From Nonomuraea harbinensis (GTDB lineage: Bacteria; Actinomycetota; Actinomycetes; Streptosporangiales; Streptosporangiaceae), in contig NZ_JAHKRN010000054.1 of the NCBI RefSeq assembly GCF_019396385.1, positions 1 through 57,622 of the forward strand: DNA of 57,622 nt, given 5' to 3'. The translations under genes and the position numbers were made by a program. The notes beneath the pieces were generated by a model. It saw only the letters and a list, made by a program, of their open reading frames with translations. It searched no databases and was not told the DNA's origin. Positions 36,676-45,934 of the stretch are shown piece after piece (position 1 is the stretch's first letter; every line of letters begins with the position of its first letter).

Positions 36676-37541
36676 AGACCACCGAGCCGGCGTTCGTCAT
36701 CGTCACCGGCATGTCGGGGGCCGGGCGGAGCACCGCGGCCAAGGCCCTGGAGGACCTCGGCTGGTTCGTGATCGACAACCTGCCGCCCGGGCTCCTGTTC
36801 GCCATGGCGGAGGAGGCCGGCAAGGTCAAGCTCGCAGCCGACAAGGTGGCGGCCGTCGTCGACGTGCGCAGCCTGGCGTTCACCACCGACCTCAACGCCG
36901 CCATCGAGGAGCTGGAGACGCGCGCCGTGCGGGTGCGCGTGGTGTTCCTGGAGGCCAGCGACGAGGAGCTGGTGCGCCGCTTCGAGAACGTCCGCCGCCC
37001 CCACCCGCTCCAGGGCGACGGCCGGCTCGTCGACGGCATCACCCGCGAGCGCGGCATCCTGCGCGAGGTGCGGGCCAACGCCGACCTGGTGATCGACACC
37101 ACCGCCCACAACGTCCACGAGCTGCGCAACCGGATCGTCGCCTACTTCGGCGGCGACGACCGTCCCGGCCTGCGGCTCAACGTGGTCTCGTTCGGCTTCA
37201 AGTACGGCCTGCCGGTCGACGCCGACCTGGTCGTCGACTGCCGCTTCCTGCCCAACCCGCACTGGGTGCCCGACCTGCGCCCGATGAACGGCACCGACCC
37301 GGCCGTGCGCGACTACGTCCTCGGCCAGCCCGGCGCCAAGGAGTTCCTCGACTCGTACGAGGAGGTCCTGCGGGTGGTCGCGACCGGCTACGGCCGGGAG
37401 GGCAAGAGCTACGCCACGCTCGCCGTCGGCTGCACGGGCGGCAAGCACCGCAGCGTCGCCATGGCCGAGCAGCTCGCCGCGCGCCTGCGTGACCGCGGTA
37501 TGGAGGTCCAGGTGAGCCACCGGGATGTGGGGCGGGAGTGA
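36672..37541 (+). CDS. rapZ: RapZ-family nucleotide-binding protein (YvcJ)
   Basis: 289 residues. P-loop GMSGAGRST, then the RapZ signature VIDNLPPGLL and the C-terminal GCTGGKHRSVAMAEQLA. In E. coli RapZ is an RNA-binding adaptor for GlmZ decay; in Gram-positives the homologue YvcJ is a nucleotidase with roles in competence and envelope homeostasis. GTG start overlapping uvrC; it overlaps yvcK by 4 bp. The uvrC-rapZ-yvcK-whiA order is conserved across actinobacteria. Confidence 0.95.
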   Translation: MKTTEPAFVIVTGMSGAGRSTAAKALEDLGWFVIDNLPPGLLFAMAEEAGKVKLAADKVAAVVDVRSLAFTTDLNAAIEELETRAVRVRVVFLEASDEELVRRFENVRRPHPLQGDGRLVDGITRERGILREVRANADLVIDTTAHNVHELRNRIVAYFGGDDRPGLRLNVVSFGFKYGLPVDADLVVDCRFLPNPHWVPDLRPMNGTDPAVRDYVLGQPGAKEFLDSYEEVLRVVATGYGREGKSYATLAVGCTGGKHRSVAMAEQLAARLRDRGMEVQVSHRDVGRE

Positions 37542-38533
37542 CCGGTGGCAGCGGGCGCGGGTTAAGCGAACCACCGTTCTGGGCGGGGTCGCAGCCGCCG
37601 TCCGGAGGGCCCCGCGTGGTCGCCCTCGGGGGCGGCCACGGACTGTACGCGTCGTTGTCCGCGCTGAGGGTGGTGACCGACGCGCTGACGGCGGTGGTCA
37701 CCGTCGCCGACGACGGCGGCTCCAGCGGCCGGCTCAGGCGCGAGCTGGGCGTGCTCCCGCCGGGTGACCTGCGCATGGCGCTGGCCGCGCTGTGCGGCGA
37801 CGACGAGTGGGGCAGCACCTGGAGCGAGGTGGTGCAGCACCGCTTCCGCAGCGAGGGCGAGCTGCACGGGCACGCCGTCGGCAACCTGCTCATCGTGGCC
37901 CTGTGGGAGCTGCTCGGCGACCCCGTGGCGGGCCTCGAATGGGTGGGCCGGCTGCTCGGCGCGCACGGCAGGGTGCTGCCGATGGCCTCGGTGCCCCTCG
38001 ACATCGTGGCCGAGGTCGAGCTCGACGGCGTGATCTCGACCGTGCGCGGCCAGGTGGCGTGCGCGCTGACCCCGGGCCGGGTGCAGGCGATCTCGCTCGT
38101 GCCCGAAGACCCGCCCGCGCGGCCGGAGGCCGTCGAGGCGGTGCTGGAGGCCGACTGGGTGGTGTTCGGGCCGGGCTCGTGGTTCACCAGCGTGCTGCCG
38201 CACCTGAAGGTGCCCGAGCTGGCCAGGGCGCTGCACGACACCGGCGCCAAGCGGCTGGTCACGCTCAACCTGGCGCCGCAGCCGGGCGAGACCGACGACC
38301 TCTCGCCGCAGCAGCACCTGGAGGTGCTCAGGCAGCACGCGCCCGGTCTCTCGCTCGACGTGGTGCTCGCCGACGTCGGCGTGGTCGACGACCTGCCCGC
38401 GCTGGAGAAGTCGGCGGCGGCGTTCGGCGCCAGGCTGGTGACGGCCGACGTGGCGGCCCGCGACGGCTCCCCCCGGCACGACCCACGACGTCTTGCCTCC
38501 GTCCTGGACGAGATTTTCCTCCAGAAGCGTTGA
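37538..38533 (+). CDS. yvcK: YvcK-family (CofD-like) protein
   Basis: 331 residues. Rossmann-like CofD/2-phospho-L-lactate transferase fold: VVALGGGHGLYASLSAL, VTVADDGGSSGRLRRELG and HAVGNLLIVALWE are diagnostic. YvcK (CuvA in mycobacteria) is needed for cell shape and peptidoglycan synthesis on gluconeogenic carbon and binds UDP-GlcNAc. The first 25 residues are a disordered extension. GTG start overlapping rapZ. Confidence 0.95.
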   Translation: MTGGSGRGLSEPPFWAGSQPPSGGPRVVALGGGHGLYASLSALRVVTDALTAVVTVADDGGSSGRLRRELGVLPPGDLRMALAALCGDDEWGSTWSEVVQHRFRSEGELHGHAVGNLLIVALWELLGDPVAGLEWVGRLLGAHGRVLPMASVPLDIVAEVELDGVISTVRGQVACALTPGRVQAISLVPEDPPARPEAVEAVLEADWVVFGPGSWFTSVLPHLKVPELARALHDTGAKRLVTLNLAPQPGETDDLSPQQHLEVLRQHAPGLSLDVVLADVGVVDDLPALEKSAAAFGARLVTADVAARDGSPRHDPRRLASVLDEIFLQKR

Positions 38534-38604
38534 TCCTGGTCGGCGTGGCGCGAAGGTGCGAGAGGATGCTGTGAGCCGGTCTGTTTGGGGGAGGACTAAC
38601 GCTC

Positions 38605-39585
38605 ATGGCGATGACGGGTGTGGTGAAAGACGAGCTGAGCCGACTGTCTGTGCTCAAGCCCTGCTGCCGGAAGGCGGAGGTGTCGACGCTGCTGCGGTTC
38701 GCCAGCGGCCTGCACCTGGTGGGAGGGCGCATCGTGATCGAGGCGGAGCTCGACACCAACGCCACCGCGCGGCGGCTGATCAAGGACATCGGGGAGGTGT
38801 TCGGCCACAAGGCCGAGGTGCTGGTGCTGGCTCCCGCAGGGCTGCGCAAGGGGTCTCGCTACGTCGTGCGCGTCTACCGCGACGGTGAGGCGCTGGCCCG
38901 GCAGACGGGACTGATCGACAACCACGGGCGGCCGGTGCGGGGCCTGCCGCGGCAGGTGGTGGCGGGCGCCTCGTGCGACGCGGAGGCGGCCTGGCGCGGC
39001 GCGTTCCTCGCCCACGGGTCGCTCACCGAGCCGGGGCGTTCGATGTCGCTCGAAGTGACGTGCCCGGGTCCGGAGGCCGCGCTGGCGCTGGTCGGCTCGG
39101 CCAGGCGGCTGAAGATCCACGCCAAGGCGCGCGAGGTGCGCGGCGTCGACCGGGTCGTGGTGCGCGACGGCGACGCCATCAGCGCCCTGCTGACCAGGCT
39201 CGGCGCCCACGACAGCGTGCTGATGTGGGAGGACCGGCGGATGCGCCGCGAGGTCAGGGCGACCGCCAACCGGCTGGCCAACTTCGACGACGCCAACCTG
39301 CGCCGCTCCGCCAGGGCGGCGGTGGCGGCGGGCGCGCGGGTGCAGCGGGCGCTGGAGATCCTCGGCGACGAGGCGCCGGTGCACCTGGTGGTCGCGGGCC
39401 GGCTGCGGGTGGAGCACAAGCAGGCGTCCCTGGAGGAGCTGGGCCAGCTCGCCGACCCGCCGCTGACCAAGGACGCGATCGCCGGGCGGATCCGCCGGCT
39501 GCTGGCCATGGCCGACAAGCGCGCGGCCGACCTCGGCATCCCCAGCACCGAGGCCAACCTCACGGTCGACATGCTGACGTCCTGA
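38605..39585 (+). CDS. whiA: Sporulation/division regulator WhiA
   Basis: 326 residues. The N-terminal part is a LAGLIDADG-like fold lacking nuclease residues, with SRLSVLKPCCRKAEVSTLLR at the start; the C-terminal helix-turn-helix region includes LEELGQLADPPLTKDAIAGR followed by IRRLLAMADKRAAD. WhiA controls sporulation-specific division genes with WhiB in sporulating actinomycetes. The ATG at 38605 has GGGGGAGGA about 10 nt upstream, 71 bp after yvcK. It ends 7 bp before the convergent membrane gene. Confidence 0.95.
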   Translation: MAMTGVVKDELSRLSVLKPCCRKAEVSTLLRFASGLHLVGGRIVIEAELDTNATARRLIKDIGEVFGHKAEVLVLAPAGLRKGSRYVVRVYRDGEALARQTGLIDNHGRPVRGLPRQVVAGASCDAEAAWRGAFLAHGSLTEPGRSMSLEVTCPGPEAALALVGSARRLKIHAKAREVRGVDRVVVRDGDAISALLTRLGAHDSVLMWEDRRMRREVRATANRLANFDDANLRRSARAAVAAGARVQRALEILGDEAPVHLVVAGRLRVEHKQASLEELGQLADPPLTKDAIAGRIRRLLAMADKRAADLGIPSTEANLTVDMLTS

Positions 39586-39592
39586 GCGGCGC

Positions 39593-40258
39593 TCAGGCCT
39601 GGCCGCGGTCCGGCGGGAGGAAGAAGCTGCCGGTCGCGGTCGGGTCCGCCTTGGGCGGCTGGAGCGGCTCGAACGGGGCCCGATACTCGGGCTCCGGCTC
39701 CTTCTCCGCCGTCTCCTCCGGGTCCCGCTGCGGCTTCTCGGCCGCGGCGTGCCTGCCCGTACGGCGCAGGCGCAGGGCGCGGGAGAGTACGAGGACGAAC
39801 GCGGGCAGGGCGGCGGCCGCCATGACGGCAGGCAGCGGCCACGAGGGGTCGAGCGAGTTCCAGAACTGCCGGGCGGCGCCCGGGAGGGCGTCGAGGAAGC
39901 CCTGAAGGGTCAGCGGCGCGGCCGCGGTGTCCGCGCCGAAGCGCTGCGCGCCGACGGTCGAGAACACGTACGCGCCCATGACGATCAGGCCCCCGGGCAC
40001 GGCCGCGGCCGCGAACAGGGCCGCGAAGAAGGACAGCAGGACGCTGCGGGGGCGGACGAGGCGGATGGCCCAGCCGACGAGTACGCCCACGACGAACGCG
40101 AACGCGGCGAGGACCGGGATCCCGTCCCCGAAGGCGCGCAGCGACGAGGGCAGCCGGTCCATGAAGATGACGGCGGTCCCGAATCCGGCAGTGCAGATCA
40201 GCATCGTGATCAAGCCGATGACCAGGCCTGAAAGCAGGCCGGATCGTTGTCTTGACAT
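39593..40258 (-). CDS. Hypothetical four-helix membrane protein
   Basis: 221 residues with about four membrane segments (GLVIGLITMLICTAGFGTAV, VLAAFAFVVGVLVGWAIRL, FFAALFAAAAVPGGLIVMG, PAVMAAAALPAFVLVLSRA) and a charged cytoplasmic tail with EETAEKEPEPEYRAP and a final FFLPPDRGQA. I do not recognise the family. The ATG at 40258 has GGGGG then CTGAG upstream on the minus strand; start is likely. Divergent from gap with 187 bp between. Confidence 0.75.
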   Translation of the reverse strand: MSRQRSGLLSGLVIGLITMLICTAGFGTAVIFMDRLPSSLRAFGDGIPVLAAFAFVVGVLVGWAIRLVRPRSVLLSFFAALFAAAAVPGGLIVMGAYVFSTVGAQRFGADTAAAPLTLQGFLDALPGAARQFWNSLDPSWPLPAVMAAAALPAFVLVLSRALRLRRTGRHAAAEKPQRDPEETAEKEPEPEYRAPFEPLQPPKADPTATGSFFLPPDRGQA

Positions 40259-40365
40259 CTCAGCCCCCAGAGAATGCCCGAGTTTACTCCGATGAGTCGG
40301 GCACTTTACTCGAAGTGCACAAAGCGCGCGTAACGAACCGCCATTCACGGCGAGGCGGGACCGCG

Positions 40366-40377
40366 TGGTCTAAACCA
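40366..40377. promoter_or_regulatory. DasR-like operator upstream of gap
   Basis: TGGTCTAAACCA lies 80 bp before the gap start. It matches the core of the dre consensus bound by the GntR regulator DasR in Streptomyces (TGGTCTAGACCA) at 11 of 12 positions. GATAGG at 40388-40393 could be the -10 box, placing the operator over the -35 region. DasR itself is not in the window. Confidence 0.5.
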
Positions 40378-40445
40378 ATTTAGGTCCGATAGGGTTTCTG
40401 GAGTTGAGGTATCAGCCCGCCATCACGTACGAGGAGATCGGTTCC

Positions 40446-41450
<1,005 letters not shown>

Positions 41451-41480
41451 GACGACGGGCGAGCGAGGAAAGGGAGCCAG

Positions 41481-42668
41481 TTGCGCAATCTCGACGATCT
41501 CGACGTGAAGGGCCGGCGCGTTCTCGTGCGCGCGGACCTCAACGTGCCGCTCGACGGTGAGACGATCACCGACGACGGTCGCATCCGCGCGTCGCTGCCC
41601 ACCCTCCGGGCCCTCGCGGGCAACGGGGCGAAGGTCATCGTCTGCGCCCACCTGGGCAGGCCCAAGGGTGAGGTCAAGCCAGAGTTCTCGCTGCGGCCGG
41701 TGGCCCGGCGCCTGGGCGAGTTGCTCGGCCAGGACGTCGCCTTCGCCTCCGACGTGGCGGGCGACGGCGCCAGGGCCACCGTGGAGGGCCTCCAGGAGGG
41801 CCAGGTGGCCCTGCTGGAGAACCTCCGCTTCGAGCCCGGCGAGACGGCCAAGGACGACGCCGAGCGCCGCGCCTTCGCCGAGCGGCTGGCCGGGCTGGCC
41901 GAGCTCTACGTGGGCGACGGGTTCGGCGCCGTGCACCGCAAGCACGCCAGCGTCTACGACGTGCCGGCGCTGCTGCCGCACGCGGCGGGCGGGCTGATCG
42001 CGGCCGAGGTCGACGTGCTGCGTAAGCTCACCGAGGACACCGAGCGGCCCTACGTGGTCGTGCTCGGCGGCGCCAAGGTGAGCGACAAGCTCGGCGTCAT
42101 CGCCAACCTGCTCACCCGCGTCGACCGGCTGCTGATCGGCGGCGGCATGGCCTACACCTTCCTCAAGGCCCAGGGCCACGAGGTCGGCGGGTCGCTGCTC
42201 CAGGAGGACCAGCTCGACCAGGTCCGCGGCTTCCTGGCCGAGGCGGCCGAGCGCGGCGTCGACCTGGTGCTGCCGGTCGACGTGCTGGCCGCCACCGACT
42301 TCGCCGCCGACGCCGCCTTCGACGTGGTGCCCGCCGACGCGATCCCCGCCGACCGGCAGGGGCTCGACATCGGTCCCCGTACGCGGGAGCTGTTCGCCGG
42401 CAAGCTGGCGGACGCCAGGACCGTGTTCTGGAACGGCCCGATGGGCGTGTTCGAGTTCGACGCGTTCGCCGGCGGCACCCGCGCGGTGGCCGAGGCGCTG
42501 ATCTCGTCCGACGCCTTCACCGTGGTGGGCGGCGGCGACTCGGCGGCCGCGGTGCGCAGGCTCGGCCTGCCTGAAGACGGCTTCTCGCACATCTCCACCG
42601 GTGGCGGGGCCAGCTTGGAATACCTTGAGGGCAAGACCCTCCCCGGACTCGCCGCTTTGGAGGACTGA
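41481..42668 (+). CDS. pgk: Phosphoglycerate kinase
   Basis: 395 residues. Signature VLVRADLNVPL near the N-terminus, HLGRPKGEVKPEFSL, LENLRFEPGE, VVLGGAKVSDKLGV, the nucleotide site VFWNGPMGVFEF and VVGGGDSAAAV are all present. TTG start at 41481 with AAAGGGAG upstream. 30 bp after gap and 2 bp before tpiA. Confidence 0.97.
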   Translation: MRNLDDLDVKGRRVLVRADLNVPLDGETITDDGRIRASLPTLRALAGNGAKVIVCAHLGRPKGEVKPEFSLRPVARRLGELLGQDVAFASDVAGDGARATVEGLQEGQVALLENLRFEPGETAKDDAERRAFAERLAGLAELYVGDGFGAVHRKHASVYDVPALLPHAAGGLIAAEVDVLRKLTEDTERPYVVVLGGAKVSDKLGVIANLLTRVDRLLIGGGMAYTFLKAQGHEVGGSLLQEDQLDQVRGFLAEAAERGVDLVLPVDVLAATDFAADAAFDVVPADAIPADRQGLDIGPRTRELFAGKLADARTVFWNGPMGVFEFDAFAGGTRAVAEALISSDAFTVVGGGDSAAAVRRLGLPEDGFSHISTGGGASLEYLEGKTLPGLAALED

Positions 42669-42670
42669 GC

Positions 42671-43447
42671 GTGAGAAAGCCCCTCATCGCCGGCAACTGG
42701 AAGATGAACCTCAACCACCTTGAGGCGATCGCGCTGGTCCAGAAGATGGCCTTCGCGCTCAACGACAAGGACTTCGACCGCGCCGAGGTGGCGGTCCTGC
42801 CGCCGTTCACCGACCTGCGCAGCGTGCAGACGCTCGTCGACGGCGACAAGCTGCGCATCGTCTACGGCGCGCAGGACCTGTCGCCGCACGACGCCGGCGC
42901 CTACACCGGCGAGATCTCCGGCGTCATGCTCGCCAAGCTGGGCTGCACGTTCGTGACCGTCGGTCACTCGGAGCGCCGGCAGTACCACCGCGAGGACGAC
43001 GACCTCGTCAACGCCAAGGTGCTGGCCGCGCTCCGCCACTCGCTGACGCCGATCCTGTGCGTGGGCGAGGGCCTGGAGGTGCGCCAGGCGGGCGGTCACA
43101 TCGCCCACTCGCTCGGCCAGCTCGACGGGGCGCTGCGCAAGGTCACCGCCGAGCAGGCGAAGTCGATCGTGGTGGCCTACGAGCCGGTGTGGGCGATCGG
43201 CACCGGCGAGGTGGCCACTCCCGACGACGCCCAGGAGGTCTGCGGCGCACTGCGGCAGCGACTCGCGGAGCTGTACGACCCCGAAGTGGCCTCGGCGGTC
43301 CGTATCCTTTACGGAGGCTCGGTCAAGTCGGCGAACATCGCGGGGATCATGGCTCAGCCGGATGTCGACGGTGCGCTCGTGGGTGGAGCCAGCATCGACG
43401 CCGGGGAGTTCGTGAAGATCTGCCGATTCTCGGATATGGCAGGCTAA
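42671..43447 (+). CDS. tpiA: Triosephosphate isomerase
   Basis: 258 residues, (beta/alpha)8 enzyme. Substrate Lys is in IAGNWKMN, electrophilic His in VGHSERRQYH, catalytic Glu in AYEPVWAIGTG, and phosphate loop in LYGGSVKSAN. GTG start 2 bp after the pgk stop, indicating coupling. The following secG has its own promoter-like element. Confidence 0.97.
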   Translation: MRKPLIAGNWKMNLNHLEAIALVQKMAFALNDKDFDRAEVAVLPPFTDLRSVQTLVDGDKLRIVYGAQDLSPHDAGAYTGEISGVMLAKLGCTFVTVGHSERRQYHREDDDLVNAKVLAALRHSLTPILCVGEGLEVRQAGGHIAHSLGQLDGALRKVTAEQAKSIVVAYEPVWAIGTGEVATPDDAQEVCGALRQRLAELYDPEVASAVRILYGGSVKSANIAGIMAQPDVDGALVGGASIDAGEFVKICRFSDMAG

Positions 43448-43470
43448 CTGAGCCGTTCGGTGGGTGCGAC

Positions 43471-43497
43471 TTGACATGAGGTCGTACCCTCTAGAGG
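43471..43497 (+). promoter_or_regulatory. Promoter-like element before secG
   Basis: A perfect TTGACA (43471-43476) is followed 15 bp later by TAGAGG (43492-43497). The spacer is short for a primary-sigma promoter, but no other -10 fits better. It lies 76 bp upstream of secG. Confidence 0.4.
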
Positions 43498-43546
43498 CAA
43501 GTCTGAATCGTCACGCGTACCAAACCATTGAAGGACTAGGCATACC

Positions 43547-43777
43547 GTGGAACTCGGAATCTCCATCGCCCTCATCCTGACGAGCCTGCTGATGATCTTG
43601 CTCGTCCTGCTCCACAAGGGCAAGGGTGGCGGCCTGTCTGACATGTTCGGCGGCGGTTTCTCGTCGAACTTCGGCGGTTCCTCGGTGGTGGAGCGTAACC
43701 TCGACCGGCTCACCGTCATCACGGGAGTGGTCTGGTTCGTCTGCATCATCGCTCTGGGCCTGCTCGTCAAGCCCTGA
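43547..43777 (+). CDS. secG: Preprotein translocase subunit SecG
   Basis: 76 residues. Two membrane helices (IALILTSLLMILLVLLH and VITGVVWFVCIIALGLLV) flank a cytoplasmic loop KGKGGGLSDMFGGGFSSNFG, which is the standard SecG layout. Part of the SecYEG channel. GTG start at 43547. Sits between tpiA and rbpA as in Streptomyces. Confidence 0.95.
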   Translation: MELGISIALILTSLLMILLVLLHKGKGGGLSDMFGGGFSSNFGGSSVVERNLDRLTVITGVVWFVCIIALGLLVKP

Positions 43778-43847
43778 GGCCAGACAGAACGCGTGACAGT
43801 GATTCTCCCCCCGTGGCTCACGGGGCGATCGAGCGAGGAGTTCATCC

Positions 43848-44192
43848 GTGGGTAGTGGCAACGCGATCCGTGGCAGCCGAGTCGGTGCCGGTCCTATGGG
43901 GGAGGCCGAGCGCGGCGAAGCGGCTCCGAGAGTGCGGGTCTCGTTCTGGTGCGCCAACATGCACGAAACGCGCCCCAGCTTCGCCAGCGACGCAGCGATC
44001 CCCGAGCTGTGGGACTGCCCGCGTTGTGGCCTCCCGGCCGGTCAGGATGAGAATGCGCCGCCTGCCCCCCCGAAGAACGAGCCCTACAAGACGCACCTCG
44101 CCTACGTGAAGGAGCGCAGGAGCGACAAGGACGGCAAGGCCATCCTCCAGGAAGCCCTGGAGCGGCTGCGCAACAACAAGTCCCCCTGGTAG
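43848..44192 (+). CDS. rbpA: RNA polymerase-binding protein RbpA
   Basis: 114 residues. Disordered N-terminus GSGNAIRGSRVGAGPMGEAE (the basic and sigma-contact regions), a beta-barrel core with VSFWCANMHETRPSFASDA, the zinc-type WDCPRCGLPAGQDE, and a C-terminal sigma-interaction helix (LQEALERLRNN). RbpA stabilises open complexes with the primary sigma factor and affects rifampicin response. GTG start at 43848. Followed by a strong hairpin terminator. Confidence 0.96.
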   Translation: MGSGNAIRGSRVGAGPMGEAERGEAAPRVRVSFWCANMHETRPSFASDAAIPELWDCPRCGLPAGQDENAPPAPPKNEPYKTHLAYVKERRSDKDGKAILQEALERLRNNKSPW

Positions 44193-44203
44193 GGCCAGAC
44201 CAC

Positions 44204-44238
44204 CCGAAGGGCCCCGGCGTCGCGCCGGGGCCCTTCGG
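44204..44238. terminator. Bidirectional terminator between rbpA and amidohydrolase gene
   Basis: CCGAAGGGCCCCGGCG (44204-44219) and CGCCGGGGCCCTTCGG (44223-44238) form a perfect 16-bp stem with a TCG loop. It is centred between convergent stop codons. Confidence 0.85.
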
Positions 44239-44243
44239 CGCGT

Positions 44244-45851
44244 TCAGGCCTTCTCGTACGCCGCTTCGCCGTCGACGAACGTCATGCGGACGCGGGTGGT
44301 CCAGATGTCCTTGGCAGGCAGGGCGAACGGGTCGCGGTCGAGCACCACGAGGTCGGCGGGTCGGCCCGGCTCGATCTGCCCGGCGGGGGAGCGGTTGATC
44401 CACGCCGAGCCCGCCGTGTACGCGGTCATCGCGGTGGCCAGGTCGATGCGCTGCTCGGGCAGGAACGGCGTCTGCGCCGTCGGGTAGCCGGCGTGCACGG
44501 ACCCGCCCGGTTCTGTGCGGTTGACGGCCACGTGCATGCCCTGCAGCGGGTCGGCGTTCGACACCGGCCAGTCGCTGCCGGCGCAGAACCGGGTGCCGTG
44601 CCGGAGCAGGTCCGCGAACGGATACTGCCAGGACGAGCGCGGCTCGCCGAGGAACGGCAGCGTCAGCTCGTCCATCTGCAGATGGTGGGTGGCCCACAGC
44701 GGCTGCAGGTTGGCCGTCACGCCCAGCTCGGCGAAGCGCGGCACGTCCGACGGCTCGATGATCTGCAGGTGCGCGATGTGGTGGCGGTTGGCCGGATCGG
44801 TGCCGGCGAAGCCGTCGAGTGCCTCGCGCACCGCGCGCTCGCCGATCGCGTGGACGTGCACCTGGAAGCCGAGCCGGTCGAGTTCGGCGACGTACTCCTT
44901 GAGCTTGGCCGGATCCACGTACGACAGGCCCGTGCCGCCGCACCGGCAGTAGGGCTCCAGCGTGGCGGCGGTGAAGTTCTCCGTGATGCCGTCCTGCATG
45001 ATCTTGATCGAGGTGGCGGCGAACCGGTCCAGCCCCTCGGCCGACGCCCGCCGTGAGAGCAGGTCGTCGATCTGGTCCAGGCCGCGGGTGCGGTCCCACC
45101 ACAGCGCGCCCACCACGCGCGCCCTGAGCCGCCCTGAGCGGGCCGCGGACAGGTAGGCGGGCAACTGGTCGTCCGAGCCGGCGTACGAGCCCACGATCGC
45201 GTCCTGCCAGCCCGTGATGCCCAGCGTGAACAGGTGCGCCTGGGCGTCCATCAGGGCGGCGTCCAGGTCCGCCGCGGTGGGGCGCGGGGTGAGCAGGCCG
45301 ACGAGGTCCATCGCGCCCTCGTGCAGCACGCCCGTGGGGGTGCCGTCCGGGTCGCGCTCGATCCGGCCGTCGGCGGGGTCGGGCGTGTCCTTCCCGATCC
45401 CGGCCCGTTCCAGCGCGCGGCCGTTGACCCAGGCGGCGTGGTGGTCGCGCTGGATCAGGTAGGCGGGCCGGTCCAGGAAGCCGAGCTGCTCGCGCCTGGG
45501 CAGCCCGCCGGGGAAGGCGGACATGTCCCAGCCGCCGCCGTCGATCCAGGCCCTGTCCGGGTGCGCGTCCGCGTAGGCGCGGACGGCGTCGAGGTACTCG
45601 TCCAGCCCGTACCGTTCCGAGAGGTCGCATCGGGCCCGCTCCAGGCCCGCCTGGACCGGGTGCATGTGCGCGTCGGTGAAGCCGGGCGTCAGCAGGCCGC
45701 CGTCCAGGTCCACGGTCTCGTGCCCGGGCGCCCGGGCGGACAGCTCCCGCTCGGTGCCGACGGCGGCGATCACTCCGTCGCGCACCAGGACGGACTCGGC
45801 GAAGTCGCCCTTCGCGGTGAACACGCGTCCGCCTCGGAAGAGTATGTTCAT
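44244..45851 (-). CDS. YtcJ-like amidohydrolase (metal-dependent)
   Basis: 535 residues. Amidohydrolase features: GGLLTPGFTDAHMHPVQAG with the HxH metal motif, the carboxylated-lysine region FAATSIKIMQDGITENF, VHVHAIGERAVREALD, the histidine pair in NRHHIAHLQIIEP and the aspartate in FCAGSDWPVSNADP. YtcJ-group proteins hydrolyse N-acyl or carbamate-like substrates; exact substrate unknown. ATG at 45851. It is alone on its strand and divergent from the ACT-GNAT gene. Confidence 0.9.
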   Translation of the reverse strand: MNILFRGGRVFTAKGDFAESVLVRDGVIAAVGTERELSARAPGHETVDLDGGLLTPGFTDAHMHPVQAGLERARCDLSERYGLDEYLDAVRAYADAHPDRAWIDGGGWDMSAFPGGLPRREQLGFLDRPAYLIQRDHHAAWVNGRALERAGIGKDTPDPADGRIERDPDGTPTGVLHEGAMDLVGLLTPRPTAADLDAALMDAQAHLFTLGITGWQDAIVGSYAGSDDQLPAYLSAARSGRLRARVVGALWWDRTRGLDQIDDLLSRRASAEGLDRFAATSIKIMQDGITENFTAATLEPYCRCGGTGLSYVDPAKLKEYVAELDRLGFQVHVHAIGERAVREALDGFAGTDPANRHHIAHLQIIEPSDVPRFAELGVTANLQPLWATHHLQMDELTLPFLGEPRSSWQYPFADLLRHGTRFCAGSDWPVSNADPLQGMHVAVNRTEPGGSVHAGYPTAQTPFLPEQRIDLATAMTAYTAGSAWINRSPAGQIEPGRPADLVVLDRDPFALPAKDIWTTRVRMTFVDGEAAYEKA

Positions 45852-45934
45852 GCGGCCTGCTCTTTCGTACAGGTAGTTGAGCGGTGAAACACGACGTTAG
45901 CGGCAACGTAACAGGTACCCGGCATCCTTCTCAT

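Noticed and set aside
43471..43500. A T-box or other riboswitch before secG
   Set aside because: Only promoter-like boxes are visible; no conserved leader structure.
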